This document shows positions 10,340 through 21,339 of a stretch of DNA of 64,000 nt, one piece after another. Made by a program: the position numbers and the translations under genes. Within the stretch, counting starts at the first letter, position 1. Each line of letters starts with the position of its first letter. The stretch is taken from the NCBI GenBank assembly GCA_946902985.2, contig OX336391.1, forward strand, positions 196,976,289 to 197,040,288. Reading direction: 5' to 3'. Under the pieces are notes generated by a model that did no database searches, had not been told where the DNA came from, and saw only the letters and a program-made list of their open reading frames with translations. Origin of the DNA: Meconema thalassinum (Eukaryota > Arthropoda > Insecta > Orthoptera > Tettigoniidae).

Positions 10340-12619
10340 TCAACGATACTTTTTTAAATTGGCTGCATTGTAGACCGACATTGTTCCTGTGCTTAACTCT
10401 TTCACTCTGTATGCATTATTTCCTAGGTTTCTTACGATAGAATAGGGTCCTATGAACTTTTCGCAGAATTTGCTGAAGATCTTCTTCTCTGGATCCGATG
10501 TAGCGGGTCGTTTCACCAAAACGAGCTGGTTGATTTCTAGATCACTGTGAAACCTCTTATTTCTCACTCGCCGTAATCTGCGGTCTGCTTGTTTTCTCAT
10601 GTAGGCTCTCGTTCTCTCAATTCGCAGGTCAGGTGCTATCATGGGATCTTGTGGGCAGTTAATGATGCTTTTCCACGTTCTCACTGGATACTCGTTTTTG
10701 TGTAAGACCATAGGGATCTGTCCTGTTGATTTGTGCCTGGTAGAATTCATGCATGTCTCTACATCCTTAATTTTATCCACCCATTTGTGATGTTCATTGG
10801 GAATGAAGATTCTCAAGTATGATGTTACACATTTTATTGCTCTCTCACTTGGATTAGCTTGGGCATGTCGGATACTGCTTAAAACGTGTTTTATACCCAT
10901 GTCCTCCATACCTTTCTTGAATTCGGCGCTTGTAAAATAACTGCCATGATCTGACAATATAAATTCTGGTTTTCCAAGGATTGGAATAACTCTATTTCGA
11001 ATACGACTGAGTACTTGTTTCGATGTAGTTTTCTGAATGGGGCATAATACGACAAACTTAGAAAACACATCAATGCACACTAGCAAGTGACGGCAACCCC
11101 GCCTTCCTTTCGGAATTGGACCGAAACAGTCTAGGGCCAGTAGCTCGCAGGATTTCTGAGGTAGCAATGGTCTAGGATACTGCCTCATTAAATAGTTATT
11201 GGGCTTTGTCCTCTGACAAGGATTACAAGTCGTAATGACGTCACATATAATTGTTCTCATACGTGGCCATGTAAATGTCTCTCCTATTGTCGCTTCGCAC
11301 TTATCTACTCCGACGTGTCCGTAACTTTCGTAAGTATGCCATGTCAGTCCTCGCTGTAAGGATGCAGGTACTAATATGCGTAACTTCGTGTGGTCATTAT
11401 CTACCCATTTGTGCAGCAAATTGTTGACATAAACATATCTTCCTTCTTTGGCTTTCGCTTCTCGAAATGCAGGTGTTCCTGTAGGTAGTTGCTTTCTGAA
11501 GTATTGAATTAAAAGCATCATCCATGGTTCCGCTTCCTGTTCTCGCTGTATCTCACGTAACTCCTCCAAGAATTCCCGGTCCTTCGGTGTTAACTCCAAG
11601 TGTTGTACCATCGCTGTTTCTTCACTATCAGGCTCTGGGTTCCTGCTGAGTGCATCCGGAATCACGTTCATCTTCCCTGGACAATGTTCAATCTCAATGC
11701 TAAACTGCTGAATATATATAGACCAACGTGTCACACGTTCACTTGCCATCGACGTCTTAAACAAGAATGTTAGTGCCTTGTGATAAGTCCTGACAACAAT
11801 TGGGTATCCATAAATTATTCTTTTCCATTGTTGGAGCGCATGAAGTATGGCCAACAATTCTAGTTCCGTTACAGTGTAATTGCGCTCGTGCTTACGCAAT
11901 TTTCGGCTGACAAATGCCAAATGTGTTTTATGTTGCAGGTTAGCTGGATCTTCTTGGTAGAGCATAGCACCTATACCAATTAGTGAAGCATCCGCTTGGA
12001 TTATAAATTTGTGCTTGAAATCTGGATATCCTAACTTAATGCAGTTTTCCAATAGCTGTTTTGTTGCTTGGAACGCATTCTCACACTCCGCATTCCATAA
12101 CCATTTATTCTTTTTTAGCATTTCCTGCATTGGAGCTACAGTCTCCGTGTAACCTGGACAGTTTTCCTTAAAGAATCCCGTTACGCCTAAGAAAGCCCGA
12201 ATGTGCTTGACTCTCGTTGGTGTAGGGAAATTCTTTATCGCTTCGATCTTAGCTGGATTTGGCTTCACTCCCTCCTTGTCAATGATGTGACCTAAATATA
12301 AAATCTCGCTCTTGAAGAAATGCGATTTCTTCAGGTTTACTTTGAAATTTGATGCATTAAGGTTGCCTAATACTTTATCTAAATTTTCCATGTGAGTTTC
12401 AATGTTGTCAGATGCCAGCAGAATGTCATCAATGTAGCGTACCGTCATCTCCTTAACTTCCTCGGTTAGATTCCGGTCCAGGGCTCGGATTAAAGCACAG
12501 CCCGCTGTTTTGACTCCAAAGGGCATTCGGACGAAGCAAAACGTTTGGTTATCGAATAAGAAGCCAGTTAGAAGCTGTGACTTCTCATCCAATTCAATAT
12601 GGTGGAAACTGGACGTCAA
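10340..12619 (-). CDS. E2 pol: RT, RNase H and integrase
   Basis: 759-residue frame. Residues 1-200 are RT, with FGVKTAG and the RYIDDILLAS catalytic box; then thumb, with LGHIIDKEGVKPNP. RNase H spans about 210-330, with QADAS and TELELLA, but TYHKAL replaces the usual TDHKAL, losing a catalytic Asp. Integrase follows from about 430: an HHCC zinc site (WHTYESYGH ... CNPC), then DDE residues in LDCFGP, LSDHGS and NPSERA. A GPY/F-type module (FIGPYSIVRNLGNNAYRV) closes it. No envelope gene follows. The frame opens at DLTSSFHH and lacks its own start, so it is the continuation of the upstream frame after a frameshift at about 12617. Confidence 0.92.
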   Translation of the reverse strand: MTSSFHHIELDEKSQLLTGFLFDNQTFCFVRMPFGVKTAGCALIRALDRNLTEEVKEMTVRYIDDILLASDNIETHMENLDKVLGNLNASNFKVNLKKSHFFKSEILYLGHIIDKEGVKPNPAKIEAIKNFPTPTRVKHIRAFLGVTGFFKENCPGYTETVAPMQEMLKKNKWLWNAECENAFQATKQLLENCIKLGYPDFKHKFIIQADASLIGIGAMLYQEDPANLQHKTHLAFVSRKLRKHERNYTVTELELLAILHALQQWKRIIYGYPIVVRTYHKALTFLFKTSMASERVTRWSIYIQQFSIEIEHCPGKMNVIPDALSRNPEPDSEETAMVQHLELTPKDREFLEELREIQREQEAEPWMMLLIQYFRKQLPTGTPAFREAKAKEGRYVYVNNLLHKWVDNDHTKLRILVPASLQRGLTWHTYESYGHVGVDKCEATIGETFTWPRMRTIICDVITTCNPCQRTKPNNYLMRQYPRPLLPQKSCELLALDCFGPIPKGRRGCRHLLVCIDVFSKFVVLCPIQKTTSKQVLSRIRNRVIPILGKPEFILSDHGSYFTSAEFKKGMEDMGIKHVLSSIRHAQANPSERAIKCVTSYLRIFIPNEHHKWVDKIKDVETCMNSTRHKSTGQIPMVLHKNEYPVRTWKSIINCPQDPMIAPDLRIERTRAYMRKQADRRLRRVRNKRFHSDLEINQLVLVKRPATSDPEKKIFSKFCEKFIGPYSIVRNLGNNAYRVKELSTGTMSVYNAANLKKYR

Positions 12620-15600
12620 GTCAACTGATGAATAAATGCTTTTGTTTTAAAGCCTTTTAATACGTCTCTGATAATTGGTGCTCTGTCATACTCAGGAAAA
12701 ATGAGTCTCATGTTGAGATTTCTGCCATCTAAACAAAGTCTAATAGATCCATTTGGTTTTGTGACTGCCAAAATCGCATTTAGATAAGGTGTAGGTGTCT
12801 TCCTTATCACTCCAGCTTGTAACATCTCATCTATAATGACCTTAACTTGACCACGATATTTTTCCGGAATTGGGTACAATCTACTTTTGAAAGGTGACCA
12901 ATCCTCGACTTGCATTGAATATTTGAAATTTAATATTTTACCAGGTACTGTATCAAATACTGTTTTGTGCTTCCTTAAAATTTCTTCCAATTGTTTTCTA
13001 TGTTCACCCCCAAGTTGAATGTTATTGAGCCGCTCCTGTAGTAACTCTTCAAATTGTGCCTCACTGTCATCTCCTTCCGTTAATAAAGACCATATCTCCT
13101 GGGATTCACTCTCCTCATCTAGTTCCACAACAGCTCCTTCTATGATGTTATCTTCCGCCTTTCGTATCTCCTCTTCCGTCTCTTCCGATATTGCTTCCAA
13201 TGCCCAAGAATTTACATCTCTTCCGGTAGTGATTTCATCCATATGCAATCCCACGTTCTTCAGCTGATCATACTCTCTAAAACTGACTGTATTCTTGTGC
13301 AAATCTATCACTGCTTGATAGTCACAAATAAAATTTGCACCAAGAATTTTATTGAAATTCATTTTTGCCATGATAATGAATGTTTGCCCAAAAGTGTGTT
13401 CCAATATGTTCAGCTCTAAGTATGCCTGACGTTTACAAGTGACGGTGCGTTCAGGAATAACACCCCTCACTTTGAGTTGTGGTACGGGAATTACAGGAAT
13501 ATTCTGACTCCGTCCCAACTCTCGAACCAAGGCCTCCGATACCAGACTGATCTGCGACCCCGTATCCAATAAACATCTTATATTAATTCCACCAATCCTC
13601 GCGTAAATAATGGGTAACTGCCTAATTTCATCGTTCCGTGGTTTCACCGTCTCCTCCAGGCAGTCTTCTGGCAAAGCAATCCATTCTTGTATGTTCGCTA
13701 CTATCCATCCATCTTCAACTTGCGACTGTTGCGTTTGTAGACTGTCTTCTTTACCCAAATTTAGCATTTTTTTAGCTCCATTGCGACTCCCATCATCCTT
13801 TTGTCGCCCATGCCCTTGATATTCCTCTTGTCTCAGTAGACTTCCAGCTTCCTCAGTATGTGTGTCAGGATTCTTCATGTTCCCAATGGCTTTTTCCCAT
13901 CTTCCTAGCTCTCCACCTTGACTAGCGTGTAATTCCTCTAGGTAATTTTGTGATTGAGCGAGCCTATCATCCCAGTCATTTCGATAATTACGTGGCTCTC
14001 CTTGATTTTGATCTCTCCTTCCTTTCCATCTTTGATTAGCATTGTAATCACCGTATCTTCCATAAGGCCTCTCATTCCTTCGATTTTCACGCCATTGCTG
14101 ATACCCTCTATGTTGATATCTATTGTTGCCTTGATATGACCTATTGTTATAGTTATTCTCGTTACGCTGGTATGGTCTGTTTTCTCCTTCTTCCTGGTTT
14201 CGCCTAGGTGTGGACGTGCTTGTATTAGTACCCTGCGTTTTAGTGTTTGCCTGTTTTGGTTTTATGACCTCTGTCGTATTGACTAACTCCAGCTGTCTTC
14301 CTCCTTGATAATGATTATGAGATGTAGTCTCATCTATCTGGCGTAATATCTGCTCCGCATGTAAGGCCGTACTAACGTTCGCTGCGACTAGTACTTGCTG
14401 CACGTTGACTGGTAATTGCCGCGCTATAGTCATCACCAGATCCGCTTCATTTAAAGGGTAATCAAGGTCGCGAAATTTTAGTATTTGCATGTTAAAGAAA
14501 TCTGAGTATTTCGTTTGCTGGGTAGTTTGGTATTTTCTAGAGTAAAGCTCCATCCTTAGACTCTGTTGTAATGCTGGCGACCAGTACTTGCGCAGAAACG
14601 CTAATTTGAAATCTGCCATAGTTCCACATGTATATTTGAAGCTTAAAAACCATGTAAGGACATTTCCTGATAAAAATCTCTCCATCATCCTCAATCTACG
14701 TGCTTCAGGTACCCCAGTGTCATTGTAATGATCTTCAATTTCTTTAATAAAGGCTTTAGGTGTCACCCCTGAATTCTCCGAGTACTTCTGCGGTTTATAA
14801 TCGTTCGAGCGAATTACTTGGATAAGTTGTGTGGGCTGATGACCGTCTTGTGGCGTGGAACTCCTTTCGATATTCTTGCGAAACCCTTCCGTGTTTGTCG
14901 TTAATGGGATCCCTGTCTGAGCTTGACTCCCTGCTGTGCTAGTACCCTCCGGGCTATTTGAGTCGTCCTGCTTGTCTTTCAATGTTCCCGTTTTAAATTT
15001 CGAGGATAGTTCTAACGACCTCAGTTCAGCTTTTATGATCCTGTCTGTTTGTTCTTTAAGTTTACTCTTAATTTCTTGTTCTAATGCTTGAATACGAGTA
15101 TGATTTTCGCCTACTGTCTTAAGGATGGTTGATCTTTCCTCTTTAGAATCGATATTCATTTTTCGCCAATCTTTCCTTATTTGCTCCTTAATCGTGCTTA
15201 ATTTCTCCTCAATCTGGCTTTTAGTGTCATCCTGATTGCTTTCTATCTGGCTTTTCCATTCTTCCAATCTCGCGCTATTTTCGTCGATGGTATCCTTTAA
15301 TTGATTCTGATCCGCTTCCAGGCTTTTCCATTGCTCCGCTGATTTTATTTCGAGACGATCCATATCTTTAATTATGCCGGATATATTTTCATCTACCGCT
15401 GATAATTGTTGTTGAATGACCTTGCCGCTCGTTTCCATTTCCTTCAATCGTTTTTCTAACTTATCCTGAGCTATCTTGACCTCACTTGTATTCATTGTGC
15501 ATGCTAGTTCAATTTGCTCTAATTTAGCTAACACCGTTTCATCCAGAATGCTAAGATTATGATCAAAAATACTTTCCATTTTCTTAATCTGATCTAATTG

Positions 15601-15969
15601 TTTTTCATTATTTTTACTAACATCTAGGGCCAGCAATACCATCTGTTGATTAGTGTGATCCTTCATCTCTGCGGTTAACGAAGCTAATTGGTTCGTGTTT
15701 TTAACATTCTGCGCCTCTAAATGCGTATTTATAGTGTCATTGATTTCATTTTTTAATAATCTAGCTTGTTCCGCCTGATATTCATTTTGTTCAATCCTAC
15801 TGTTATTTAATTGTATCCGCAATGATTCACTTTGTTCGGATAATTTGTTTATAGACTCACTTTGTTCTAACATAGTATTGTTTATTGCTTCACTTTGTTC
15901 GGATAATTTAGTTTTTAGCGATTCACTCTGTTCAGATAATTTGTTTATAGACTCACCTTGTTCTAACAT
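12616..15969 (-). CDS. E2 Gag-protease-RT polyprotein (5' part)
   Basis: 1117-residue frame carrying Gag and the start of Pol without a frameshift. Residues 1-330: coiled coil of LSEQSES-type repeats. About 375-560: capsid domain with LTWFLSFKYT, FLRKYW, KYSDFF and ARQLP. About 590-690: Arg/Asn/Tyr/Gln-rich tail with no CCHC knuckle. About 790-915: aspartic protease (LLDTGSQISLV; ILGANFI). About 1010 onward: start of RT (LNFKYSMQVEDW, LCLDGRNLN), ending where the frame shifts into the next pol frame. The reading actually starts upstream at 16134, interrupted by a TAA. Gag and Pol in one frame means no programmed shift is needed, less usual for Gypsy elements. Confidence 0.88.
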   Translation of the reverse strand: MLEQGESINKLSEQSESLKTKLSEQSEAINNTMLEQSESINKLSEQSESLRIQLNNSRIEQNEYQAEQARLLKNEINDTINTHLEAQNVKNTNQLASLTAEMKDHTNQQMVLLALDVSKNNEKQLDQIKKMESIFDHNLSILDETVLAKLEQIELACTMNTSEVKIAQDKLEKRLKEMETSGKVIQQQLSAVDENISGIIKDMDRLEIKSAEQWKSLEADQNQLKDTIDENSARLEEWKSQIESNQDDTKSQIEEKLSTIKEQIRKDWRKMNIDSKEERSTILKTVGENHTRIQALEQEIKSKLKEQTDRIIKAELRSLELSSKFKTGTLKDKQDDSNSPEGTSTAGSQAQTGIPLTTNTEGFRKNIERSSTPQDGHQPTQLIQVIRSNDYKPQKYSENSGVTPKAFIKEIEDHYNDTGVPEARRLRMMERFLSGNVLTWFLSFKYTCGTMADFKLAFLRKYWSPALQQSLRMELYSRKYQTTQQTKYSDFFNMQILKFRDLDYPLNEADLVMTIARQLPVNVQQVLVAANVSTALHAEQILRQIDETTSHNHYQGGRQLELVNTTEVIKPKQANTKTQGTNTSTSTPRRNQEEGENRPYQRNENNYNNRSYQGNNRYQHRGYQQWRENRRNERPYGRYGDYNANQRWKGRRDQNQGEPRNYRNDWDDRLAQSQNYLEELHASQGGELGRWEKAIGNMKNPDTHTEEAGSLLRQEEYQGHGRQKDDGSRNGAKKMLNLGKEDSLQTQQSQVEDGWIVANIQEWIALPEDCLEETVKPRNDEIRQLPIIYARIGGINIRCLLDTGSQISLVSEALVRELGRSQNIPVIPVPQLKVRGVIPERTVTCKRQAYLELNILEHTFGQTFIIMAKMNFNKILGANFICDYQAVIDLHKNTVSFREYDQLKNVGLHMDEITTGRDVNSWALEAISEETEEEIRKAEDNIIEGAVVELDEESESQEIWSLLTEGDDSEAQFEELLQERLNNIQLGGEHRKQLEEILRKHKTVFDTVPGKILNFKYSMQVEDWSPFKSRLYPIPEKYRGQVKVIIDEMLQAGVIRKTPTPYLNAILAVTKPNGSIRLCLDGRNLNMRLIFPEYDRAPIIRDVLKGFKTKAFIHQLT

Positions 15970-16026
15970 ACTGTTGTTTATTTGTTCAGATAATTTCGCG
16001 TTTAATGATTCGCTCTGTTCAGATAG

Positions 16027-16134
16027 TTAAGCGTTTAATGATTCGCTCTGTTTCGCCAATTTAGTGTCCAACAATTCCTGTGTTCTCCTAGCCGCACTCT
16101 CAATGAATTCTTGAATCTGTTCCACCGTTGCCAT
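16027..16134 (-). pseudogene. E2 Gag N-terminus with premature stop
   Basis: The likely Gag start is the ATG at 16134 (MATVEQIQEFIE), comparable in position and tone to the E1 and E4 starts. After 35 residues an in-frame TAA at about 16029 interrupts a repeat unit. The same frame then continues with LSEQSES repeats into the 1117-residue frame. The flanking copies of this unit read AAA at that place, so a single base change explains the stop. Confidence 0.75.
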
Positions 16135-16465
16135 GTTATACACTTTATATGAGACATTACGGAAATGGCATAAAGCAATGCCCTTTGACACACACACACA
16201 ATCCAATGCACATTTAATTTCTTTACCCAACTCAGTTCATTTATTTTTACATTTAATCCCACTAGTCGATTGCATCTCTGAGTGGTCCTAATTTTACTCA
16301 ATTTAATTTAAACCCAAATACATATTCAGTCATTATATTGTTATCCTGATCTGATATTAACACTGACTAATTAACAAAGTATTAATTGTCATTTAAGGCT
16401 ACCAGCCTCCTAACATTTTCATGAGTTTGACTTTCTAAACAAATCTAGCTTTAACTTTAATCATT

Positions 16466-16473
16466 GGGCGCCC
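16466..16473 (-). other. E2 primer-binding-like remnant
   Basis: GGGCGCCC on the minus strand, 332 bases before the Gag start, at the place equivalent to TGGCGCCC in E1. The leading T of a canonical site is not present, so it may be decayed. Confidence 0.35.
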
Positions 16474-18780
16474 GGTATCACGCATATTAATTTATTTTAA
16501 TTCAATAGACAAAAACGTGAACCGTATTTTACATTGCAAACTCCTGATTTTAATTTATATTTCACACATTTGGCGGTATCCTCTTCGCCTCAATTACTTT
16601 TAATAAAATACCACTTCCCGGTGATTAAAATACTGTCATATCTGCCTCCACTTGTGGCCTGTCAGTTTTACTCAAATACGCCAAATAAACGTGTTCCAGC
16701 AGCGAACCAGCAACAAAATTACACCTCCATTGTTGCGTCAGTTTGAAAACCCAACTACGCTTACATTGACATGTGCAATTTCTCTGCCGTTACACCACAG
16801 TGAACCGCCCCACACTTGGCCGCGCCAGTTTACTTCCTATGAACCCTTCAGAATAGCAGTGTTTATATGCAAGAATCTTGATCAAGGGGTCGCGCTCAGT
16901 TCCTTGTGTGATGTTTACGTTCGCCAAACAACATGATCTACTGAGGTAAGGCTCATAGGATTTAAACTATAATTAAGAAAGAAAAGTTGACAAGATGTAA
17001 AATAATAACATGATTTAATGACTAATTGTGCATAAAAAGAATATAAACAACAACAATAAAAAAATCCTCCCTGAATTTTCCCATGACAGGAATATATATC
17101 AATGTTGAGGAGTCAGACGGATCTCCCCCTTATAAAAATGTGGATCCTAGTTCCACTAACTTGCATTTTGGATGTTATGTACGCGTAATGACTAACTACG
17201 AGGAATGAGTACTTGGATGACTGTTCGTTTACAGCGGGTTAACAGCCACGATGCTTGCGAACAATCATCTCGTAAATCAACGTTTACGGATATGGGATCT
17301 GACACTAATAAAAACCCTTAAAAATTTAATGCTGACACACACACTAAAATCTACTATTTACAGGAATCTCCCTCGAGACCCTCCATTAGCACGATGACGC
17401 ACTTGACAAAATGAGCTGCCAACTCCGGCCAATTGCTCAATACACAAACAAGGAAAATACAGCATCGCACGTGACTTCACGGGTTACTGATATAGAATAT
17501 AAACATGGAATAAACCAACAACAACAAAAGCCTGACTGGCTGAGATTACTTTATATGAACAAAACTGCATGTTAAGCTAACGCTTCGGAGATTATCGTGA
17601 TTCGTAGGCAACTCCCATTTATTTAAACAATTTTTACCATTGATCAGTTCTTAATTCTGTATTTCAAGTAATTACGGAGCCAAACAAGCACTCCCCACTA
17701 ATGACCTCGCTTGCAACCTTCAGTCCGCCTTGTGAAACAGCTCCCCCTTCCTCACTACTTGTCATTGCCCCAACTTCAGTGTGTAAAAATAACTGACCAG
17801 CTGTGCCGTTATCTCAAAGAATCAACAGCAACAAATCTCAACCACCTCAACATATGGTCAGACATTAATCAAAATAGCCACATATTGCCCTCGCAAGGTA
17901 ACAGTATGGACTTGGCACCAAGCTGACAGAAATCAGTCTACGCTGAAATTCCCGCTTGTAATGACCACAAAATACACACACTCACACTGCTGGGAATGAC
18001 ATCACGTTTTTCACACAGGTCGGCTGAATAGATGCTCACAAACTATTTAAAAATATTAAAACCTACGATAGAGCTGACTGCTTTTCGTCACAAATCACAT
18101 TGCTCCAAAGTCAATAATCTCACTGAATCTGATTAATAATAAACCTTAAAAAGATTAATTACCCTCCAATCTACTGTATAATTATATTAATTCAGTCCTA
18201 CTTCTGAAACACAACATATCTCCGAGAGACTTTTTAACCGCATTGCGTAACATATGCAAACACGGTCGTCCACATAGCTACGTTAGTTAAAACAACAAAC
18301 AAACAAGAACCTTCTACTAATAACATTTATGCGAGCTGTTTCCATGCAAAAGGTGTGTCAGACCAAAACTAAATATACTACGTTAATCACACTAGCAAAA
18401 TATTTACAAAACAAAATATGTCCCATTAACCATAAGTTAATTTAGCAGATAATAAGAATATTATTTTGTACTCATCCTCGGCCAGTCACCCGTCAAAGGA
18501 CATCAGCTGCCATCTCCCAACTGAATGCTTCTTAGCTCATCTCAGCCATCTGGACGGAGTGTTGATAGTTCCAAACTTCTTCCATGGTAAGCGATGTCAT
18601 CTCTCGTGCTGATTCAAAAAGTTAGATTATTATACACTCGATATCTGACTACTAAATTCGCAGTTTCAGGTACTACTTTCCCCGGAACAGTCTGTTGGCG
18701 AATTTGCGATGCTACTGTCCCTACAAAATATAGTACTGTGACTATCTATCACTGAATTTAACACATTTATTAATAATTTC

Positions 18781-18900
18781 TGTGTCCTCATTACACGCAA
18801 AAGTATAAGTGTCTACGTCCTTAGACGCGCAAAATGTAAAGTAACCTGTGTCCTCGACACACAAAAGTATAATAACCTGTGTCCTCGACACACCAAAGAA
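18781..18900 (-). repeat. Minisatellite in E2 LTR
   Basis: About three imperfect copies of a ~38-bp unit containing taacctgtgtcctcgacaca and caaaagtataa. It sits directly downstream of the predicted TATA box, as in E1, though the repeat sequence is unrelated. Confidence 0.65.
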
Positions 18901-18930
18901 TAATAAGCAATGTCCTGGCTCTTCATGCCA

Positions 18931-18938
18931 CTTATAAA
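18931..18938 (-). promoter_or_regulatory. Predicted TATA box of E2 LTR
   Basis: TTTATAAG on the minus strand, about 630 bases from the outer LTR end. Expected start of transcription is near 18905, at the edge of the minisatellite. Confidence 0.4.
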
Positions 18939-19661
18939 TGAACCGGCCCTAGGTATTGATAGACGGGGAAATTATATAAAAATTTCTCAAAATAATAGTG
19001 GTACAGGAATGAAATAAATATCACTGAACTCGTAAAATTGCGCAGGTCAAGAATATGCCCATTAATCCTAGAATCGATCGTAGAGATATTGTCTAGCCGA
19101 TCTCCCGCGTTAATGCTAGCCATCGCGTGCCCAAGCTAGACTTGCCGCGCTGGTAAGCATTCATCTCCCATTGGTTCCACATTTTCAATAACTTGGCGGT
19201 TTTTATCAGACCTTGGCCTCATAGGAGTGTCTAGTATTTTCATCAGACACTCACGTTACTGCATCATATTTTTTCTAGGCGCGAATATTACAATGAACAT
19301 ACCAGAAGCGTGTCTCACTGCGCGTTCCTTCTATTTTGAGGTAGCCACCACCTGTCCTTCTGAAACATTGCTAGGGTCTATCTTTTCACAATCCTAAGTA
19401 TTTAGCCTTTTGTCAAACTGCTGCAGGTATGTCCCCATTGTCTCCAACAAATGCTTGAAATTTCCTCATCTCCGTCTGGCTATTTTCATGATGCTGGTGG
19501 AAATATTTATTAATTGAAGAAATAAAACATCGAATCATTTATCCATCAGAGGATAAAGGGTTCACATTAAAGGAAAACAATTGCGTAGGTTCATTATTCA
19601 AACTTTCACTACGATCGCATGATTACGACAAAAGATATAACTTAATTTGAAAATTCGAACA

Positions 19662-20381
19662 GCCGCCATCTTGAGGTTATGTAAACAATTCAACTAAATT
19701 AGACACCAGTGCATTACAATGTGTATAAACATTTCCTCTACCAGATTTTATTGCGTTTGGAACATTAAATCGAAAGAAAGGTCTATTTAAAATTTCAAAT
19801 TCGCTTGGCCGCCATGCTCGTTTTGTAGTTAACCGGTTTTTTAAAGTATTATAGATGAACTTCCAGTAGTGCCCTTTATCTCTGTACGAAATTTCAGGGT
19901 GATACCGCTAATAGTTTCAGAGATATAGAATGCCGGTGAAATATTTCGCACATCCGCCATCTTTTGGTTATGTAAACAATTGAACGAAGTTAGATGTCGG
20001 TGCATTACAATGTGTATAAACATATACTGTACAAAGTTTTATTGTGTTTGGTTGGTTAAATCGCGAGAAACGTCTATTTAAAGTCGCTAATTCGCGTGGC
20101 CGCCATGTTTGTTTTGTAGTTACCAGTTTTTCAAAAGTCACAAAAGTGAACTTCTAGTATTTCCCTTTATCCCCGTAATAAATTCCACGGTGATATCGGG
20201 AATAGTTTTGGAGATATTGAATGCTGGTGAAATATTTCGCACAGCCGCCATGTTGGATCGGTGAGACGTAACAAAATTTGAAGGGCACGGTCGGGGTCGC
20301 CCGTTATAGTGCTATGAACTTACCGAGTTTCATTGAAATCGCTCCTGCCGTTTAGAATTAATTACGGGGGACTCACACACA

Positions 20382-20412
<31 letters not shown>

Positions 20413-20476
20413 GTGCGCGCACACGCGGGCAAAAGGTGATCTCATAAGCCTATTTTTTCAAAATTGAAAATAGGCT
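19662..20476. repeat. Composite repeat: two ~290-bp tandem units, (AC/GC)n, hairpin
   Basis: Two tandem imperfect units start at about 19662 and 19951 (and a partial one at about 20245). Each holds cgccat..., ttatgtaaacaattgaac and gtgcattacaatgtgtataaac. They are followed by attacggggg, an (AC)n-(GC)n tract at about 20372-20426, and a hairpin at 20447-20476 whose stem is agcctatttt / aaaataggct. The same order recurs at 21340-22543. Class unknown: possibly the end of a non-LTR element or a Helitron-like element; no coding capacity is seen. 20477-21339 holds nothing I recognise beyond a dispersed motif near 20860. Confidence 0.6.
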
Positions 20477-21339
20477 AAAAATATAAAATTAGGAAGTAGA
20501 GAAAACTGGGATATTAAAAATTAAAATAAAAATGCATTATTTTATTACCTTTTTTATTTTAATTGTTTTATTAAAACATTTATCTAGCCCCCTATGTCAA
20601 GGAGATAAACTAATAATAATTTGTTTATATGAATATTAACAATTTGACGAAAATTAGTTGAAATATGAGTGAAAGATTCAACCATCTGCATCTTTGAAAA
20701 TATTGTCCTTTTGGTAGGTGGTTAATATACTGACCAATAACCAATAAAGGATTAAACGAAATGTATGCTTTTTAGTCGGACAACACGATTGTACTCAATT
20801 GTATTGGGTGTTATGCCCTAACCCCGGAAAATAAATTACATGAGTTTGAGTACAAACGTGTTGGTCGACTGAAAATCATAAACTTCGGTTGTTAAAGCAA
20901 CACTGAAAGGTTACTTCCAAAACAGTTATATTGAATTTTAGAAATTTGAAAGTAGATAAATAAAGATGTGGTCATACTACATTATTAGAATAATGTGATA
21001 CTCAACCATTAGCATTCCAGATAGATGAATTATTATAAAAATCTTTTTGGTTGGTGAATACAAAATGTGCCCGATTACATTAGGACGGAAGGCAATTCAA
21101 CGCCCTATCCTGAATAAAGCAATACATGAGATATTTAACACAATATAACGTACAATATAAAGAAGTTCCATGACGAACCAAAGAGCCTACTTTTCTTAAA
21201 ATTTAAGATTCATTCCAATGATTAATCTATATGGATCTATCTAGAATAATGACGAAATTAAGTTGGTAATATCGAAATTTCTAATTAGTTCGAAATACTG
21301 TATAAGTTACCTGGCATAATGTAGCCTAATAGAGAACTA

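Larger units (their letters stand above)
9847..19566 (-). mobile_element. Gypsy-like LTR retrotransposon E2, nearly intact coding region
   Basis: Minus-strand element: upstream LTR about 19566-16474, primer-binding-like site 16473-16466, gag start 16134, one long gag-protease-RT frame (15969-12616), RT-RNase H-integrase frame (12619-10340), then a polypurine tract at 10000-9987 abutting TGTGAACC. Only two coding interruptions are needed to explain the frame, one TAA near 16029 and one frameshift near 12617, plus a changed RNase H catalytic residue. Only the first 140 bases of its downstream LTR match the upstream LTR; beyond that the E1 LTR follows. I see no target duplication at 19566. Confidence 0.8.
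16474..19566 (-). repeat. E2 upstream LTR (about 3.1 kb)
   Basis: Non-coding stretch between the primer-binding-like site and the outer TG...CA tip at 19566 (TGTGAACC on the minus strand). It contains a predicted TATA box, a minisatellite just downstream of it, and blocks diverged but recognisably related to the E1 LTR (around 18980-19085). The inner boundary could be anywhere from 16474 to about 16518. No convincing gene is seen in it; small open frames are AT-rich noise. Confidence 0.6.

Noticed and set aside
9847..19566. The 140-bp repeat pair as complete short LTRs of E2
   Set aside because: Both copies fit TG...CA and one abuts a polypurine tract, but no primer site follows the right copy, and E3/E4 show that this lineage has ~3.2-kb LTRs with the primer site near gag. 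Kept only as an alternative.
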